DNA from: Siphonodentalium dalli | Taxonomy: Eukaryota > Mollusca > Scaphopoda > Gadilida > Siphonodentaliidae | Direction: 5' to 3' | Assembly (NCBI GenBank): GCA_032622095.1 | Contig: CP136063.1 | Span: 178,663,956-178,727,955, forward strand | DNA: 64,000 nt | Shown: piece after piece, positions 33,675 to 46,969 of the stretch | Numbering within the stretch: position 1 is the stretch's first letter | Layout of the letters: each line of letters begins with the position of its first letter | Notes under the pieces: model-generated | Told to the model about the DNA's origin: nothing | The model's input: only the letters and a program-made list of their open reading frames with translations | The model's database searches: none | Program-made: the position numbers and the translations under genes

Positions 33675-34970
33675 GGGTGTCCGAGGCTATATAGGTTTGA
33701 TCTAGTCCATTCCCGCCACTGTGCCATCTCCTCATGCGCGTGATATTCGATTGTCCCTTCGGTGCATCTTTCAAAATAGTCGGATGGTGATGCAAAGTCA
33801 TTACGAAGAGAATATATCGGACAGTAAGCTCCAGCCACGTGGTGTCATTGCCACAGTATAGTAACTTCACTGTAAGGTCACTCAACTTTTACATAATTAT
33901 TAGGTAAACGCACTCGAACACCGCGATGTTTCAAATTACAAAGGACTTATTATAACCCATCCTGCGCGCGTGGGGCAAAATAACAAATCGGCTATCCATG
34001 CAGGTATCAGTGAAGCTGTATTATTGCTCTGTACTTTCGACGATGTTTGGATTCGCTACACCAGCTGTTCGATTACATCCCAGGGTCGCTTGGTACGTAT
34101 CGAGCTGTACGCCGAATTGCAATAACCGCACTAACATACAGGACCATCGACAGATCGTAATCGTAAATCATCGTATAACCATCAACGTACTCAATCGGAC
34201 TCGATGAACTCGTTCGATTAGACTCGACTCAATCAAAACATTCGCCATAGGATAGCCCATATATTAATTTCACTGGGATGTGAATCAGTGTATCGACGTT
34301 CTCAGAAAGTACTTAATGAACTATATGTTGATTCGAAATGTAGTCATTCGTCCTTGAACTATAGTCTAAGTTGTTCCGCCATTGGAAGTAATTCGGACGC
34401 GAAGTGCCCAAGCTGCTCGAAAAGATCCAAGGATCATCTCCCTCGCCTTTCTATTTTTGTAAAGTACACATTGCCGTGATCTATTTCAATTATAGCACAT
34501 ACTCATGTCTGACCGCAGCAAAGTGTTGATGGGGGTGGTAGGCCACGAAACTTTAATAAGGGACATTACATGGTGTGTCCGGTGTGTCACTTGTTGATTG
34601 TAATAATGTATCGAAGGTGCCGAGCGAGTTGGTGAGCTGAAATTAAGAACGGGACCACCTGGAGATTGGCAGGGAAATTCATATAAAAAGCAGGGTTGAT
34701 AGCAAGATTCGAATGAACCTGGCCTGGGTCTATATATATTTGCAAGTTTGATTCTGTTCATCCACATGACGGCTGCACGCCTCCAATGTATCACACCCTT
34801 CCATGCATTAGCCCGTTCCCATCCGCTTTGGTCAGAACAAATTTTTTTTGCAGTCAGGCGCATAACGCGTGTCATATCTATATTTTACCCAACTGGCTCA
34901 TTATCGTATTCCATGCACATATATATTGCCTAAGACATCCACAACATTTATACGGGTATATTGGAATATG
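33675..34970. other. No supported gene
   Basis: A 129-codon minus-strand frame (34875-34486) and several shorter overlapping frames show no recognisable domain. Confidence 0.4.
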
Positions 34971-34974
34971 ATAC

Positions 34975-36005
34975 GAGTAAGTAATGCTTTATTCCCAGCC
35001 AATTGGTAATTTCGTACATGATCAAACATATAATACACTATATACAAATGAGAACGCTCCGGTCCAAATATTTGAAAACACTCATGCAAACAGTAAATAC
35101 TGAAAAACAATCATCACACCCAATATAACAACAATTATGCATACATACACACATACAATTATATATATGCGTGAAACTATCTGTACTTCCTTAAATAATT
35201 GCAACATAAAAAAAGGACTGCTAAGTGTATAGCAGAATTTTCGCTTGTAAGAATATCAGACTATTAAATGCATTTTAATAGAAATTTGAAAGCAAATTAT
35301 TCAACATTTACAAAAATGCAATTAGGTTTCGTTCTATTAAATTTTGTTGTATATATCAATATCTGCGTGAGTTAATTATGTGGGAGAAAAAAACAAAAAA
35401 CATAAAACAAAAACAAAACAAAACAAACAGTTGGAACCGTTATCGAATTTTGTTCAATCCAATTTTGATGAAAGTCGACAGTTTGCGGAGATTTATCATG
35501 TCGTCAGAGTTCAATAAATTGTAGAAAGTGTCTCTCGATGGGCTATAGTCAATTGCCATTTGTCGAAGTATTTAGCTCTAAGCTCATTTAATTCTGGACA
35601 GACCATTACAAAATGAAATTCATCGCACATGGTGGCACCACATAGTTTACATGAGCTATCTGGTGACTTCCCTTTTGATTTGGTCTTATATCTAGACCAT
35701 TTCATAGTTTCCACACCCAACCTGTGATTCGTTGTACGCATTCGCTGTATAGGAATAATAACATTGAAGGGCAGTTCAATATAATAACTATTAAGTGATG
35801 GGGATTCCTTCAACATACGATAGAATTCTCCACGTGAGGATTTCGATATGTCATTATTCCATTGACATAAAAATTGGTTCAGTGGTTTACCATGTATAGC
35901 TTGAAGCATACCATTTGTAACTGGTGACTGTGTTTTCCATCTAACATCGCTAACGCGTGTAATGGATATGCGCAAACGCCCAGGAGTTATAAATTTGGTC
36001 AAATC
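34975..36005 (-). pseudogene. 5'-truncated LINE: C-terminal RT ORF with Cys/His knuckle and 3'UTR
   Basis: The minus-strand frame 36002-35511 contains IPIQRMRTTNHRLGVETMKW, SRYKTKSKGKSPDSSCKLCG and CDEFHFVMVCPELNELRAKY, the end of a CR1/jockey-type RT protein with its C-x2-C...H-x4-C knuckle. Near 35525 a one-base shift moves the frame; the alternative frame continues NLLNSDDMINLRKLSTFIKI to about 35435, matching LINE C-termini, so the original ORF ended near there. A T/G-rich stretch (minus strand TTTGTTTTGTTTTG, 35430-35400) and 3'UTR-like DNA with ATTGGCTGGGAATAAAGCAT follow to about 34975. Confidence 0.83.
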
Positions 36006-36989
36006 GTAAAAAATTACGACGAAAATGTTCTACCTGGCTACAAAATGTTAGTATATACATGGGTCTCTGCAGAAATGTATAAATTCTGACCCAACACGAA
36101 AAGGCCGTATTCTAAAATATACGGATATTAGAATCTGAATAATTTAATTGCTATAGCATTTAAGTAACCAAGGTAAACCGCTTTGTCCGGGCGATCCGCT
36201 TTACCCGCTAACTCTTGAATATTTCAAGTAGTTCAAGTTCCACTCAAAGGGAGACATCCGAAAAAAATGCCAGTATATAGTGGACAACCTTGGCCATGAA
36301 ACTTTCATTTATTAATATAATTTGTGCATATCCGATGTCAGATTGGTTAACATGGAATATGACTCTTATGAGTCGATGAATTTCGCGGATTCCTTTGCAT
36401 GGATGCTCGGTTTATTTCTATTCGAAATATATATGGAACTATATATATATATCTTTGTGGCGCGGAGCATGCACAATTTCAATGCGACATGGTCTTCAAC
36501 CGTGTCCAGTTCAGCGACTCTTTGTCAGATTATCGTGGCCATAAAGCATGATTATTCAGCCTTTTCTCCTGAAAATAAGCCCACATTTAACTTATTCAAA
36601 AATATATATCGGCATATTTTGAATCTAAATTACGCGCTATATAGGAACACAAACGCGGTTATTAAAACACCCCAATATGGGACTATTTTCAGGCGTTGGT
36701 ATTATTTAATCTACCTTTTCTCGTTGACACGACTTACCAGACTCATTCACCGCGGCCTGCGTCATTCAACGGGATAACGGATTTTAGTCCACTATGAGCT
36801 TATTTCAGAATAAAATCAGTCTAATATGAACCTATTTTCACGAGGATATGTTGGATTGTTAGGTCCTTTTGATTTTGGTACACTTATATAATTTATATCG
36901 GAGGTGATTCCGATGATAAATATCCTCGCATCGCCGGTAAAACTGCTATTTCCATCGTAAAACCCACCGATATACGTCCCAAAACCACA

Positions 36990-37600
36990 CCAGACATCAC
37001 GTGTATCCAGGGGGGGGGGGGGGGTGAAAAAAATTCTTCCGGCACATATGCCGGGGTGGGTGGGTGGTCAAAGCCACCAACAAGCAATTTTTTCCGCAAC
37101 TAAAAAAAAAAATTCCTGCTTGTTTTTAGTGTTTTGGCAATGAGTTGGGCTTCAAAACCACTTTGAATCAGTTTGAATGAGAGAAATAATGTAATTCTAA
37201 CTGGTAAACTGACTGCAGGCAGTTACCGTGTTGTATTTTTTTGCAAATTTTGAAATCCAAGATGGCCGCTGGCAGCCATGTTTTTTTGGCCGAATGACCT
37301 CAAAATTACTCATTCCTATTTACATGTCCATGTTAACATCCATGATAAATAGTATGCACAGAAATTCATATACAGCTGTTTACAGTGAATTCCCCCCCGC
37401 AAATCTCTGTTTTAGTGTTAAAAGGGGGGTGGGTGTCAAAAAATGGTCGGAAAAAACTGCCGAAAACGGAAAAAAATTTGGCGGTGGGGGTGGGTGGGTA
37501 CAAAAAATGATCGAAAGGGAAAAAATGCCATACGTGCCTGAATTTTTTTTCCGACCCCCCCCCCCTGGTGTATCCTCTAATTTCCCGACACAGTGACTAG
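36990..37600. repeat. G/C-tract repeats with an 'AAGATGGC' fragment between
   Basis: 36990-37110 ends in a G14 tract and GGGGTGGGTGGGTGG. 37255-37290 is AAATCCAAGATGGCCGCTGG. 37415-37565 runs from GGGGGGTGGGTGTCAAAAAA to a C13 tract. Confidence 0.65.
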
Positions 37601-37854
37601 CCAGTGCGACGCGGTTGATGATCGCTACAAGTCATGCATACCTGTCATGTGCAAGCTATAGCGCCAGATTATCAGAACGAGAGACCCGAGACCCGAAAAA
37701 TTATTTTAAAAAGGGTTACCATCTGTAGTTAATGTATGATCAGCCAAGCAAGGGGATACGGTGTCTATCAACTCACATGATCTCTCACAAGACCTAAAGT
37801 ATCCAAGTCTATAGTATAGTGCTGTGACTGCTTGACATACATGCATCTATATAT

Positions 37855-38223
37855 ATAAACAAGTAGGATCTGTCTGGATTTTTCTCTCAGACCCCTCGAC
37901 CGAGTTGAACCAAATTTGGTGTGATGACTCGGGGTACCATGGCGGATGTTATAATTGTGTTAGTTTTTTAAATTTTGAATTAAAAAAAAATTAAATTAAA
38001 TTGGTTTTGTTAAATATGGCAAGGAATTCAATCTAAAAAAATTTTAAATTATATATATAAATCAAGATGTTTCAATGATCAAAATGTGCTTGAAGCGCAC
38101 AAATGGGCCGCCGCTAAATAAAGGCTCTGTCTGAGATCAAAATGTGCGCAAAGTCCCACAAATGGGGCCACAGGTATCTCCTGTGCTGAATATAAGATCC
38201 CGAAGGGAGCCTGTTTCAGCTAG
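37855..38223 (+). mobile_element. Helitron-like element with short stem-loop and CTAG end
   Basis: It begins TCTATATATATAAACAAGTA and ends TCCCGAAGGGAGCCTGTTTCAG followed by CTAG|T. The TCCCGAAGGGA stem-loop about 10 nt before CTAG is the same layout as in the 23005-24400 elements, with unrelated interior sequence. A diverged relative is at 3322-3625. Confidence 0.6.
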
Positions 38224-38364
38224 TTTATTATAATAGAAGTAAGTTGATCCAGTACACTAACAGAAGTGGTATGGAATATGTTATATAATGGGCTGGCTGA
38301 CAGACTAATCAGAAAATATTTTTTTCAATTAGAACAGCTTCTGGAACAGGTTAAACTGTTATTT

Positions 38365-38512
38365 GAAATTTGGGGGGGGAGGGGTATAAAAATTTGGGAG
38401 TAAAAAAAAAATGTTTTTTGCAGGTTTGGGGGTGGTGGGTCCCCGAAAATGCCAGATGCAAAAAAACGTCATACATTCTTGGAATTTTTTTACTACCCCC
38501 CCCCCCCTGTTT
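38365..38512. repeat. G-tract/C-tract dispersed repeat, best copy
   Basis: Runs from AAATTTGGGGGGGGAGGGGTA through TTGCAGGTTTGGGGGTGGTG and CCAGATGCAAAAAA to a C13 tract. Confidence 0.72.
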
Positions 38513-38994
38513 AACTGGCATATTATTAACCTAACGACACTGCCATGCGATGGACAAATACGTTATCCATTTCTCGGAAGGGTGAAATGGTCTCATGTAG
38601 CAATCTTGGAGTCTATACCAATACGCGGGATTAGCCCTCGCTTGGATGTGAATTCCGGGAGGGCGAAGTGAACCCTACGCGTTGTAACCCTTCCGGAAAA
38701 TGCATACACAATTATCAGAGAAAAATCCAGTCCAATTAAAGTACATGCACGTAGTAGGCCTACCATGTATAGTATACACAGGCCCTGCACATCCCAGACA
38801 CTGACATGCGTTTTTGGGATTGGGGTAATTGTGTCCCAGGTCCATGTGTTACAATACTGTTCGATGGCACGTTTATGAAATGGCTCCATGAGCACCCTAT
38901 ACCATCTACTGCTATATATTAGCAAGAAGCACGTACCCACCCCAGTTTGTCTTAGTTATCTTCACTGTGTGCATATGTATGCATTTATTACTCC

Positions 38995-39115
38995 AACGAT
39001 CGTATATATGTAAAGTTATCTCGAAATTTCGAGACACTTTCTTGAAATTTCGAGAAAGTTTCTCGGAATTTCAAGATAGTATCTAGAAATTTCTAGATGC
39101 TATGTCGAAATTGAG
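38995..39115. repeat. Cluster of TCGAAATTTCGA palindromes
   Basis: ATCTCGAAATTTCGAGA, CTTGAAATTTCGAGAAAG, CTCGGAATTTC and CTAGAAATTTCTAG follow one another within 110 bp. A second cluster is at 58595-58725. Confidence 0.88.
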
Positions 39116-39119
39116 TTTG

Positions 39120-40120
39120 CAAACAAAAACACTTGTATCACCATTCTCCAGAAAACCATTGTTTAAAACATTTCCATGATATCGACATTTCGTGATGGCG
39201 AGGTATTTGCAAATCCAATAGAAGAATGAGGTCAAATAACATTAGCCGAAAGGTGCATAGTCTTACATATTTTTTGACAGTTTTATTACATTACTATTCC
39301 CAAAACTTCGTCGAAAAAAATATAAAATAGAGTTATCAGATGAGTTGCATCGAATAACTGTACTTCAAATTCTTCAATGCATTTTTTTTTCAATTGTATA
39401 TATTGACCGGACATATCTCTTATCTATTCGAAAATGTCAGTCACAAGTTCGGTGAAAGACTGGTTAATGTTCTATTGTTTGACAAGTACCACAACATTGT
39501 AACGCTCCCAGTAACGAGGGGGCATTCTTATTTACTGCAACATAAACAGAGTTTTACTTCGGTTTCAAAGTTAGCATATAATTCAAAGGGTAGGGTGGTT
39601 GAAGGTCAGATATGTCAATAACAACTGCACAACAATCCCTTGGAAATGTATCAAGCTGTCAGTCTGGAATCCAACATCAAGTTGATAGCGGGTTAATTAG
39701 CTCGCATGTGCGTATGCCAGAGAAGGGGCTTCGCTAAGTCAAAATTGTCCGCAAATTTGGACGAACTGCAAAGTTTATCAAGAAAATACAAAGTGTAATG
39801 TTAGTTATTTGAAGAATCAAGGCCATCGAATATATGATATAGATATAACTACAATAACGTCATGTAAGTGTATATTATTTTATTACACGACCCTACCCTT
39901 ATTCCATTCAATAAACCAAAAATGGTGTTATTAAACTTTCGTTGCATAACAGGAAATAGTGCCAGATGACCCTTTACTTCCAGTTTGTCGTCTGTTTACA
40001 TTCAGTACGCTGAGTCTCAAAATACTATGGCTTCCAACATTTTTCCAACAAGCAATAATGAATGAAGAGTTTGAAAAGTTATGTCATTAAAATACACCAT
40101 TAATTACACCAAAGAGTCTT
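39120..40120. other. No supported gene
   Basis: No exon, RNA or named repeat recognised. Confidence 0.4.
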
Positions 40121-40302
<182 letters not shown>

Positions 40303-40794
40303 GTTATCTGAACATTTCCTAATGGAACTACTCGGCAATGATTATTTAGTATAGAAAGGGTTAATGAGGGTTTGATGGCCATGTATCAAATTTCAAAAGA
40401 AATTAACACGTTGTCAATTTTTGCCGAATATACAGTAAAAATGCAATGAATTTCTCTGATAAAGAACGTCCATGCCCCCATCAACAACAAAAACGGTTGG
40501 CAACAAAGAGCGTTCGTATAATTATGACATTTCGTGCTCGTTTTCAACGTAATACTTATGCAAGTCATGGATGGTTTTGTGGATGCATATGTGAGATGTA
40601 TGATGGTGCTTGCAAGTATATTTTTTCATTTTCGTTTTACTGGTAAGCGGCAAATTGCCTCGTGAATTTCTGAATTATTTGGCGTCATTTCGTGGATCTT
40701 GATAACTAACAATATATACTAAAGCCTAGCGGCTAAGACGACAGTAAACCTTCAATCAACCAACAACATTAAAATTTATAACATTCATGTATGC

Positions 40795-40800
<6 letters not shown>

Positions 40801-40846
<46 letters not shown>
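40801..40846. repeat. (TA)23 microsatellite
   Basis: Perfect TA dinucleotide run. Confidence 0.98.
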
Positions 40847-40847
<1 letters not shown>

Positions 40848-41139
40848 CACGGGCCACTGAAAAGTGTGCCGAAGTGTTATATGCACACGTATAACTGGGC
40901 CAAACATGTGATATCTTTGCCATCGTATTCCAACATAATTTTCATTCGTAAATCCTGTATGTATAAATGAGATGTGTTTCATTTCACCGACCACTATATT
41001 CATAGTTCGTTCACAGGTTTTATTCAGGTTAAATTAATATATAGAATCACCTGTACTAAATTTACATACTAAACTTGTCACAAGCACTATGTAAGTTAAT
41101 AATGTGTGCCATTAAACATACACAATCCGATTTAACACC

Positions 41140-41400
41140 CACTAAGTTACCATTTCTTCGGATTCAGGTGTAAAAAATATTATATTTGAGACGATCGAGG
41201 AACCCACCCATCAAAGTCCAGAGTTATCAGATTTCGAGTTTTGAAATCAGTTCACCTATAATTTTTGGCGGCGTGGCAAATATTCGACGAGCCGACCGAC
41301 ATATACTCTCGATACCAAATCGCGTTGAACAAAATGTTGATATATGACACTTTTTGGGCAATTTTATAATATAGTTGACAGATACAGACAGCTTATTGCT
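41140..41400. repeat. Diverged copy of the 28490-28927 TTAA element
   Basis: Shared text: GGTGTAAAAAATAT, GATCGAGGAACCCA(C/T)C, CAGAGTTATCAGAT, GCGTTGAACAAAATGTTGAT, GGCAATTTTATAATATAGTTGA. The ends are lost. Confidence 0.7.
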
Positions 41401-41824
41401 CATCGAAATCATGGATGACATGTGAGCGCGTACAACACTCGTTCATGTACAATTATATTACGATGCGCATTACATTTTGAAATTACACATTAATGGTGCT
41501 TTGTTTTGTGATGGTGGGTTAGTGGGAGTTCAATATGTTTCTTTCGTGACACATGCAGATTATGTGGAATTCTAACAGAGGCCATTTACATTATACTACC
41601 CCATGCAGTATTAATTGGATCATGTTCAGCTTGATTTTAGTTCTTATCGGTGAAATTCCTGTCGCTCCATATACGAAGAAATTTGGGGTACTTTTCTTTA
41701 TCCCTAGAATAAATTACAAGAACCATAACTCCAGTTTCTCTAGCGGTGCTAGGTTTTCATGTCCTCATACCGTTGACGGTCGTTAGCATTATTTTTGGCA
41801 ATTAATTTATTCTTATAACTGAAT

Positions 41825-43840
41825 CAGGGGGGGGTCGGAAAAAAGTGACATGACAGTAGGCTGAACAAACTTTTTTCCGGCTCTTGGGTACCCACCACCC
41901 CCTTATTTGAAGGAAAAAATATTTTTTTCCAATTCCATGCGGGGTACCCACCCCCTTTTTACCTCCAAATCTGTAGTCTCACACCATTTAAGCTTGATGG
42001 TCAGTATTACAGTTACCCTATTTCTGTTGCCGGTTCTTCTAAGTCATTTCAACATCGAGAAGAACCGCATGAAAAAATGAATGAAACATTAATTTCAGTC
42101 TGAGAACAGATAAGAATCGTATAAAGCTGCACCCAGTATTGTCCAGTTTGTTTTTGTAGACTAATTGATGCATGACAGTATTGACTTGTAAACAAGTTAG
42201 GCCAAAAAAAAGAAGAAGATAGTATGTTTCCGCTAACGGTGTGAAAAAATTAGGGTAGGTATAGGTAGGGAATTGTTTTTTGTTTTTTGTTTTTATATTT
42301 TTTTCATTTTTTATCCAGCTGCAGAAATATTGAACTACCTCGACCGAAGTGACATAAAATACCAATTCATGTTGTGGGGAAAGTATCGCTTGAACAACAC
42401 AGTGGAAATATACATTAAGATTGAATAAAAGATCTAACTTGGTTTATACTTAAGTGTGTGATTTGTTATTCACATACCTAATTTTCATAATTTTGGCTAT
42501 ATTACTTGGTATGAAATTGATGTCACTAATGTTTTATGAGAATTTTACCCATAATACATGATAATACCACCATTACACCTGCAGAACTTGTATTGTGATG
42601 ACTACGTCCCATTGTCGGGAGGTAGCCAGTACATGTACATCCAACCTAGCACGCCTGGTTTTTGGAAACGGTACTGCATCATGTAGCTATACCCCTTCCA
42701 TGTGTGGTGATAACCTCTATACTTATACCTATATATACACACACCCACCATGTATGTTGATAGTTCCCAAACAAGACTTAAAACATGCCTGATATCCACT
42801 CTCAGAAAACTAAAATCGCTAAATCATGCCCACCAATCCATGAATCCACACCTGGAGTTTTAACTGTTGAGATCCAGCTGTCACTTTATGGCCACTTTAC
42901 ACAGGGATATGTTAGAAACCATGTGTTTTGCAACTAATGAACATCATTATACGTATGTGCATTGGTTGTTTTTTGTTTGGTTTTTTTTTCATTTTCGGCT
43001 TTTTCTCAAAATATCAATAAAAAGATTAGGGTCGGCGGTTATTTTTTAGGGTCGGTCGATGTGCGTAAACATAGTATCTTTTTTCTTTGGCCTTATATGA
43101 ACATTTTACCAAATTTCCACTGATTTTCAGTATTCACCTGAAAACTGTATCAAAATAATAAAATATCAATTTTGGCAAAACATTTATGCTAAATAATACT
43201 GGATCCACAAGATCCTTTCCCATCTCACACCATGACATTTAACAGATTTATCAACATCCATATGGCTTTGATGTGAAATGTAATTGTGTGTCCATAAACA
43301 AACAATAAATACAACTAAATAAAACAAACACAAATTAACACTGGATGTTGCTTTAAATAGGATTCAAAAATTTCTAGCATGATGAGATTTCCATGTTTTT
43401 GCCTCTAATTATGTCTGTCTGATCAGGTATAATGAGTACATATTAATTATATAAATGAATAGCTTTTTTCATTTTATTTACATTGAAGTTTATTCATGTG
43501 CTACGTACATAACTGTCCATTTTCATCTGGAACCAGTAGCATTGGTACATGGCAATGTGATCAGATGTAAAAGGCGAATTCCTGAGAGTTGGTTCGTAAT
43601 CTGGATTTCTGAGAAGCATCATGCCACACTAACTCCCTCCCCTAAGCACTGCCCTAAGTGTCATACACACCTTAACAATGATGCTGAACACTTTGATGCA
43701 ATTATATTGCAGAAATGTTGTAAGAGGAAAAAATTGCGACCACTCTGGAAAAAAGTGATTTTTTTTCGCAGCTGAACCACCCACCCACCCCGGCCTACAG
43801 TATGGGAAAAAGTGGATGACCCCCCCCCCCTTCACTGAAG
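41825..43840. other. No supported gene; two G/C-tract repeats
   Basis: 41825-41960 and 43750-43840 carry GGGGGGGTCGGAAAAAA and CCACCCACCCACCCC segments of the G/C-tract family. The rest is AT-rich, without recognisable genes. Confidence 0.45.
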
Positions 43841-44453
43841 CAGCATTTCAAGAAATGTTGTTGTTTTTTTAATCTGAAGATATGGGGACCATCAAATCAG
43901 AATGTGACCTTTAACCTGAGATATCAATAGCCCCCGAAAGGCTATATAGCAGTCCTCTATTGAAACACGTCCAGCTACACACCCCAGGTTAAGTGGTTTG
44001 CTGTTAATTTATAATATGGTGGTGGATCCTACTCATGTGCTATGAATGTTAAACTGTTGAACTCGTGAATGTTACAGGCTACAAATCGAGCATGTTGGTT
44101 TTAAAGCCATTTGGCGGGTTGCCTCCAAAATACTCCTAATTTTCGCTTTTGAATTTTTCCCGGTATCGATAATAGGTCGATAAATACTCGACCTTTATAC
44201 GAGAAAGACGCATTGAAGTCATAAAAAAATACAACTTTGAACACGATGTTTGGATCACAAACAAAACATAAACACAGCCATTTTGCATGGCGTGGAACAG
44301 AAAAGAGAGTTCCCTGCTAATGTATTCCTGATATGGAAGAAATAAAGAGCGTTTATTTCATGCACTACTGGCTTTTTAAATGGCAGTCACCATGCATGCA
44401 TGGAAAGTATTTTTCAGAACATGTGAAGCTGCTATATCAATATTTCGTTCTAA

Positions 44454-44822
44454 AGTGATGTGAAACACCCAGGTAGTGTGATCAAATAGAAATGGAGAAT
44501 AATCTGGCTCAAAGTAGTTATTTTTACGAATAGTAATCCAAATTAACAACACACACCGTCATTCTTTTTCATTATTAAATGCAATGACGCTAGATGGCGA
44601 AATCGTTTGCGTTAGTCTATCGCCGATTGTTGCGTCCCGAATTGAGATGTAAATATTTACAATTGAACGTGGTTCAGACGATGTTTTCTATGAAGTGGTA
44701 TGGTCGAATTCTTTGAAATTTTCATTGATGTTAGTAGAATGCTACATTCGATCCCCAGGTTGGCATAGAGCCTGAGAACTAACTTATAAGTTTATCGCAC
44801 TCGAACAAGTCCACAATAAGTC
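44454..44822 (+). mobile_element. TTAA-type element, plus-strand copy
   Basis: It begins AGTGATGTGAAACACCC after CTAA and ends TCGAACAAGTCCACAATAAG before CTTAA. It is similar along its length to 47379-47688 in the opposite orientation (CAAATAGAAATGGAGAATAAT, ACACACACCGTC, GATGGCGAAATC, TAGTCTATCGCCGATTGTTG). Confidence 0.75.
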
Positions 44823-44973
44823 TTAAAATGAAGCGTATGTGCATGGTGTCAGTATATAAGCCTTATCGGCATGGTTATTCCATTATGGAACTACATGATG
44901 CGGTATTATGTTATACTAGAAATTTTGTATGATTGTCAACTATCATAAACGATCGCATAATTGATCGTATATG

Positions 44974-45430
44974 TGACCCGCCATATCAAATCCAGTCGTA
45001 AGTCGGGATTTGTTTACCCTGTGCCAATGCATTCTCTTATATATGCGAGTCGACCATAGGTCGCCTCGCATATATAAGAGAATGCATTGGCCTAACAATT
45101 TTTTATCATTTTTTTTAAATAAATGTTTCTTACAATTTTTAGGACATAAAATAAAAAACATCCATTACCCTGCAGGGAGCCCCACACATATATAGAAGCA
45201 TATAGAAGAGTCTCGTCTGCTCATGTTTGTCTGGGGCTCTGTATGGGTGAAATTATAAAATTGTTAAACAATACAAGCACAATTATTAAAATTGTAAAAA
45301 ATTGTTAGGCCAATGCATTCTCTTATATATGCATGCTAGGCGACCTATGGTCGACTCGCATATATAGGAGAATGCATTGGCACAGGGTAAAAAAAATCCC
45401 GTATACGACTGGATTTGATATGGCGGGTCA
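44974..45430. mobile_element. Twin-palindrome MITE with ~120-bp terminal inverted repeats
   Basis: The ends TGACCCGCCATATCAAATCC and their exact reverse complement are flanked by TATA-rich sequence (TA duplication possible). Inside them are CAGTCGTA...CGGGATTT and the two facing palindromes at 45023-45091 and 45310-45381, nearly identical to those at 13742-13964. The spacer holds ATTGTTAAACAATACAAGC. Confidence 0.88.
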
Positions 45431-45792
45431 TATATAACACGCGATTTCCTTTGGAGACTTGACTCGTTCACGCGGTCATATCGAATTGTTGTCGACATGC
45501 ACTCATAAATCTTTTTCGAACTCCGAATGTGATACCTCTGGGTGCATTGGATCATCGGTCATATAATACTTTAACGTGATTGTGGAAACCGAAATCGATA
45601 ACGTGGATTATTGTCGAATTGAAGAACGATTGCCCAAAAAAAAAGCCAATCTATAGACCATTTATATATACACACTTTCTCCATGTCACTTTGAATATCC
45701 ACTGATCCGTGATCCATAAATTTGTGTGTCATCCGCGCACACTTTACACTTTTTAAAGGTCCATAAAAAATTTCGAGTCACCGATTATTGTT

Positions 45793-46562
45793 TATACCCC
45801 CCGTAACGAAGTTAGGGGGGGGGTGTATACTGGAATCAGCTTGTCCGTCCGTCGTCCGTCCGTCTGTCCGTGGACACAAATTTGTCCGGAGTTTTTCTCA
45901 GTCGTTTTTTGATCAATTTCCGTGAAACTTGGCACAGACATCAACCAACATGGGAACCTGTGCACCTGTGATTATGACGTCTGTCGGACTTTTGTTGGTG
46001 GAGTTATCCCCCTTTTTCGACTTAGAAATTTTTCGCAACATGTATAATTTTGTCCAAGCTTTTATTCCTACATTTTTAGTTCAATTTTTTTGTAACTTGG
46101 CACATATATTTAGTACCATGGGAACCTGTACACCTGCGATTATGACGTTTGTCCGACATTTTTTGGTGGAGTTATCCCCCTTTTTCGACTTTTTTTGCAA
46201 CATGCATAATTTTGTCCGAGCTTTTATTCCTACATTTTTAGGTCATATTTTTTAATCTTTGCACTGATATTTAGTACCATGGGAACCTGTGCACCTGCGA
46301 TTATGATGTCTGTCCGACGTTTTTGTGTGGAGTTATTCCCATTTTTCGACTTAGAACATTTTCGCAACATGCATAATTTTGTCCGAGCTTTTATTCCTAC
46401 ATTTTTCAGTCAATAGGTTTAAGATTAAGGTTAGGGTTGTGCACCTGCAATGGGAATTGTTATTTTATTATTTTAACTAAATGTTTACTGACATGTGAAA
46501 CATCTTAGTATTTTTAAAACACGGGAGTATCCTTAGTCCCATTGGGACAGTCACACCTCTAG
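45793..46562 (+). mobile_element. Helitron-like element with (GTCC)n and a ~167-bp core tandem repeat
   Basis: The 5' end carries the stem ACCCCCCGTAACGAAGTTAG-GGGGGG followed by GTCCGTCCGTCGTCCGTCC. Three core units start GTGAAACTTGGCAC, GTAACTTGGCAC and TCTTTGCACTG at about 45920, 46090 and 46255, each with CCATGGGAACCTGTGCACCT and GGAGTTATCCCCCTTTTTCG. The 3' end has the GTCCCATTGGGAC stem followed by AGTCACACCT and CTAG|T. The layout parallels 23005-24400. Confidence 0.7.
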
Positions 46563-46689
46563 TTTATAGTGCCTTGATATATGGTTTTAATAACAATCTT
46601 TGACATACAATATGATTAAAATCCTATAATTCATAACCATTTGGAACGTCTGTGTCTCAGAAGGTTCCAACAGAGTAATAGAAAATAAC

Positions 46690-46830
46690 TGAAATCAAAG
46701 ATACATTTCCCCCGTCTCGCTCCCAGAATGCAACAGAGAACTGAATTCAAACTAAGATATAGAGTTATCCCCCTGCCATTGGAAATTATAGACTGCAGTA
46801 CAAACCAGATGAAACATAAGCTCAAAAGCA
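46690..46830 (+). repeat. Dispersed repeat shared with 32540-32670
   Basis: See shared text under 32540-32670. Both copies are in the same orientation. Confidence 0.65.
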
Positions 46831-46969
46831 CGTCGGTGCCTCAACACAAACAACATCTTCACAGTTTATTACACCGGGTAAGTTGACAACACAATGTTTT
46901 GGAGCTTCCTCTTTCAAATGATATATAATATGGCATATAGTTTATATAATGTGATCTGGGGGTTCGAAA

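Noticed and set aside
34486-34875. 129-codon minus-strand frame
   Set aside because: No domain, overlapping frames on both strands, no repeat or splice support.
36322-36777. 151-codon plus-strand frame
   Set aside because: No recognisable domain; AT-rich, hydrophobic and Tyr/Ile-rich as expected of chance frames here; no splice or promoter context. Transcript data would be needed to revive it.
43455-43775. 106-codon frame with a CPKC pair
   Set aside because: CPKC looked like a zinc motif, but there is no second pair in correct spacing, and the frame ends in a G/C-tract repeat.
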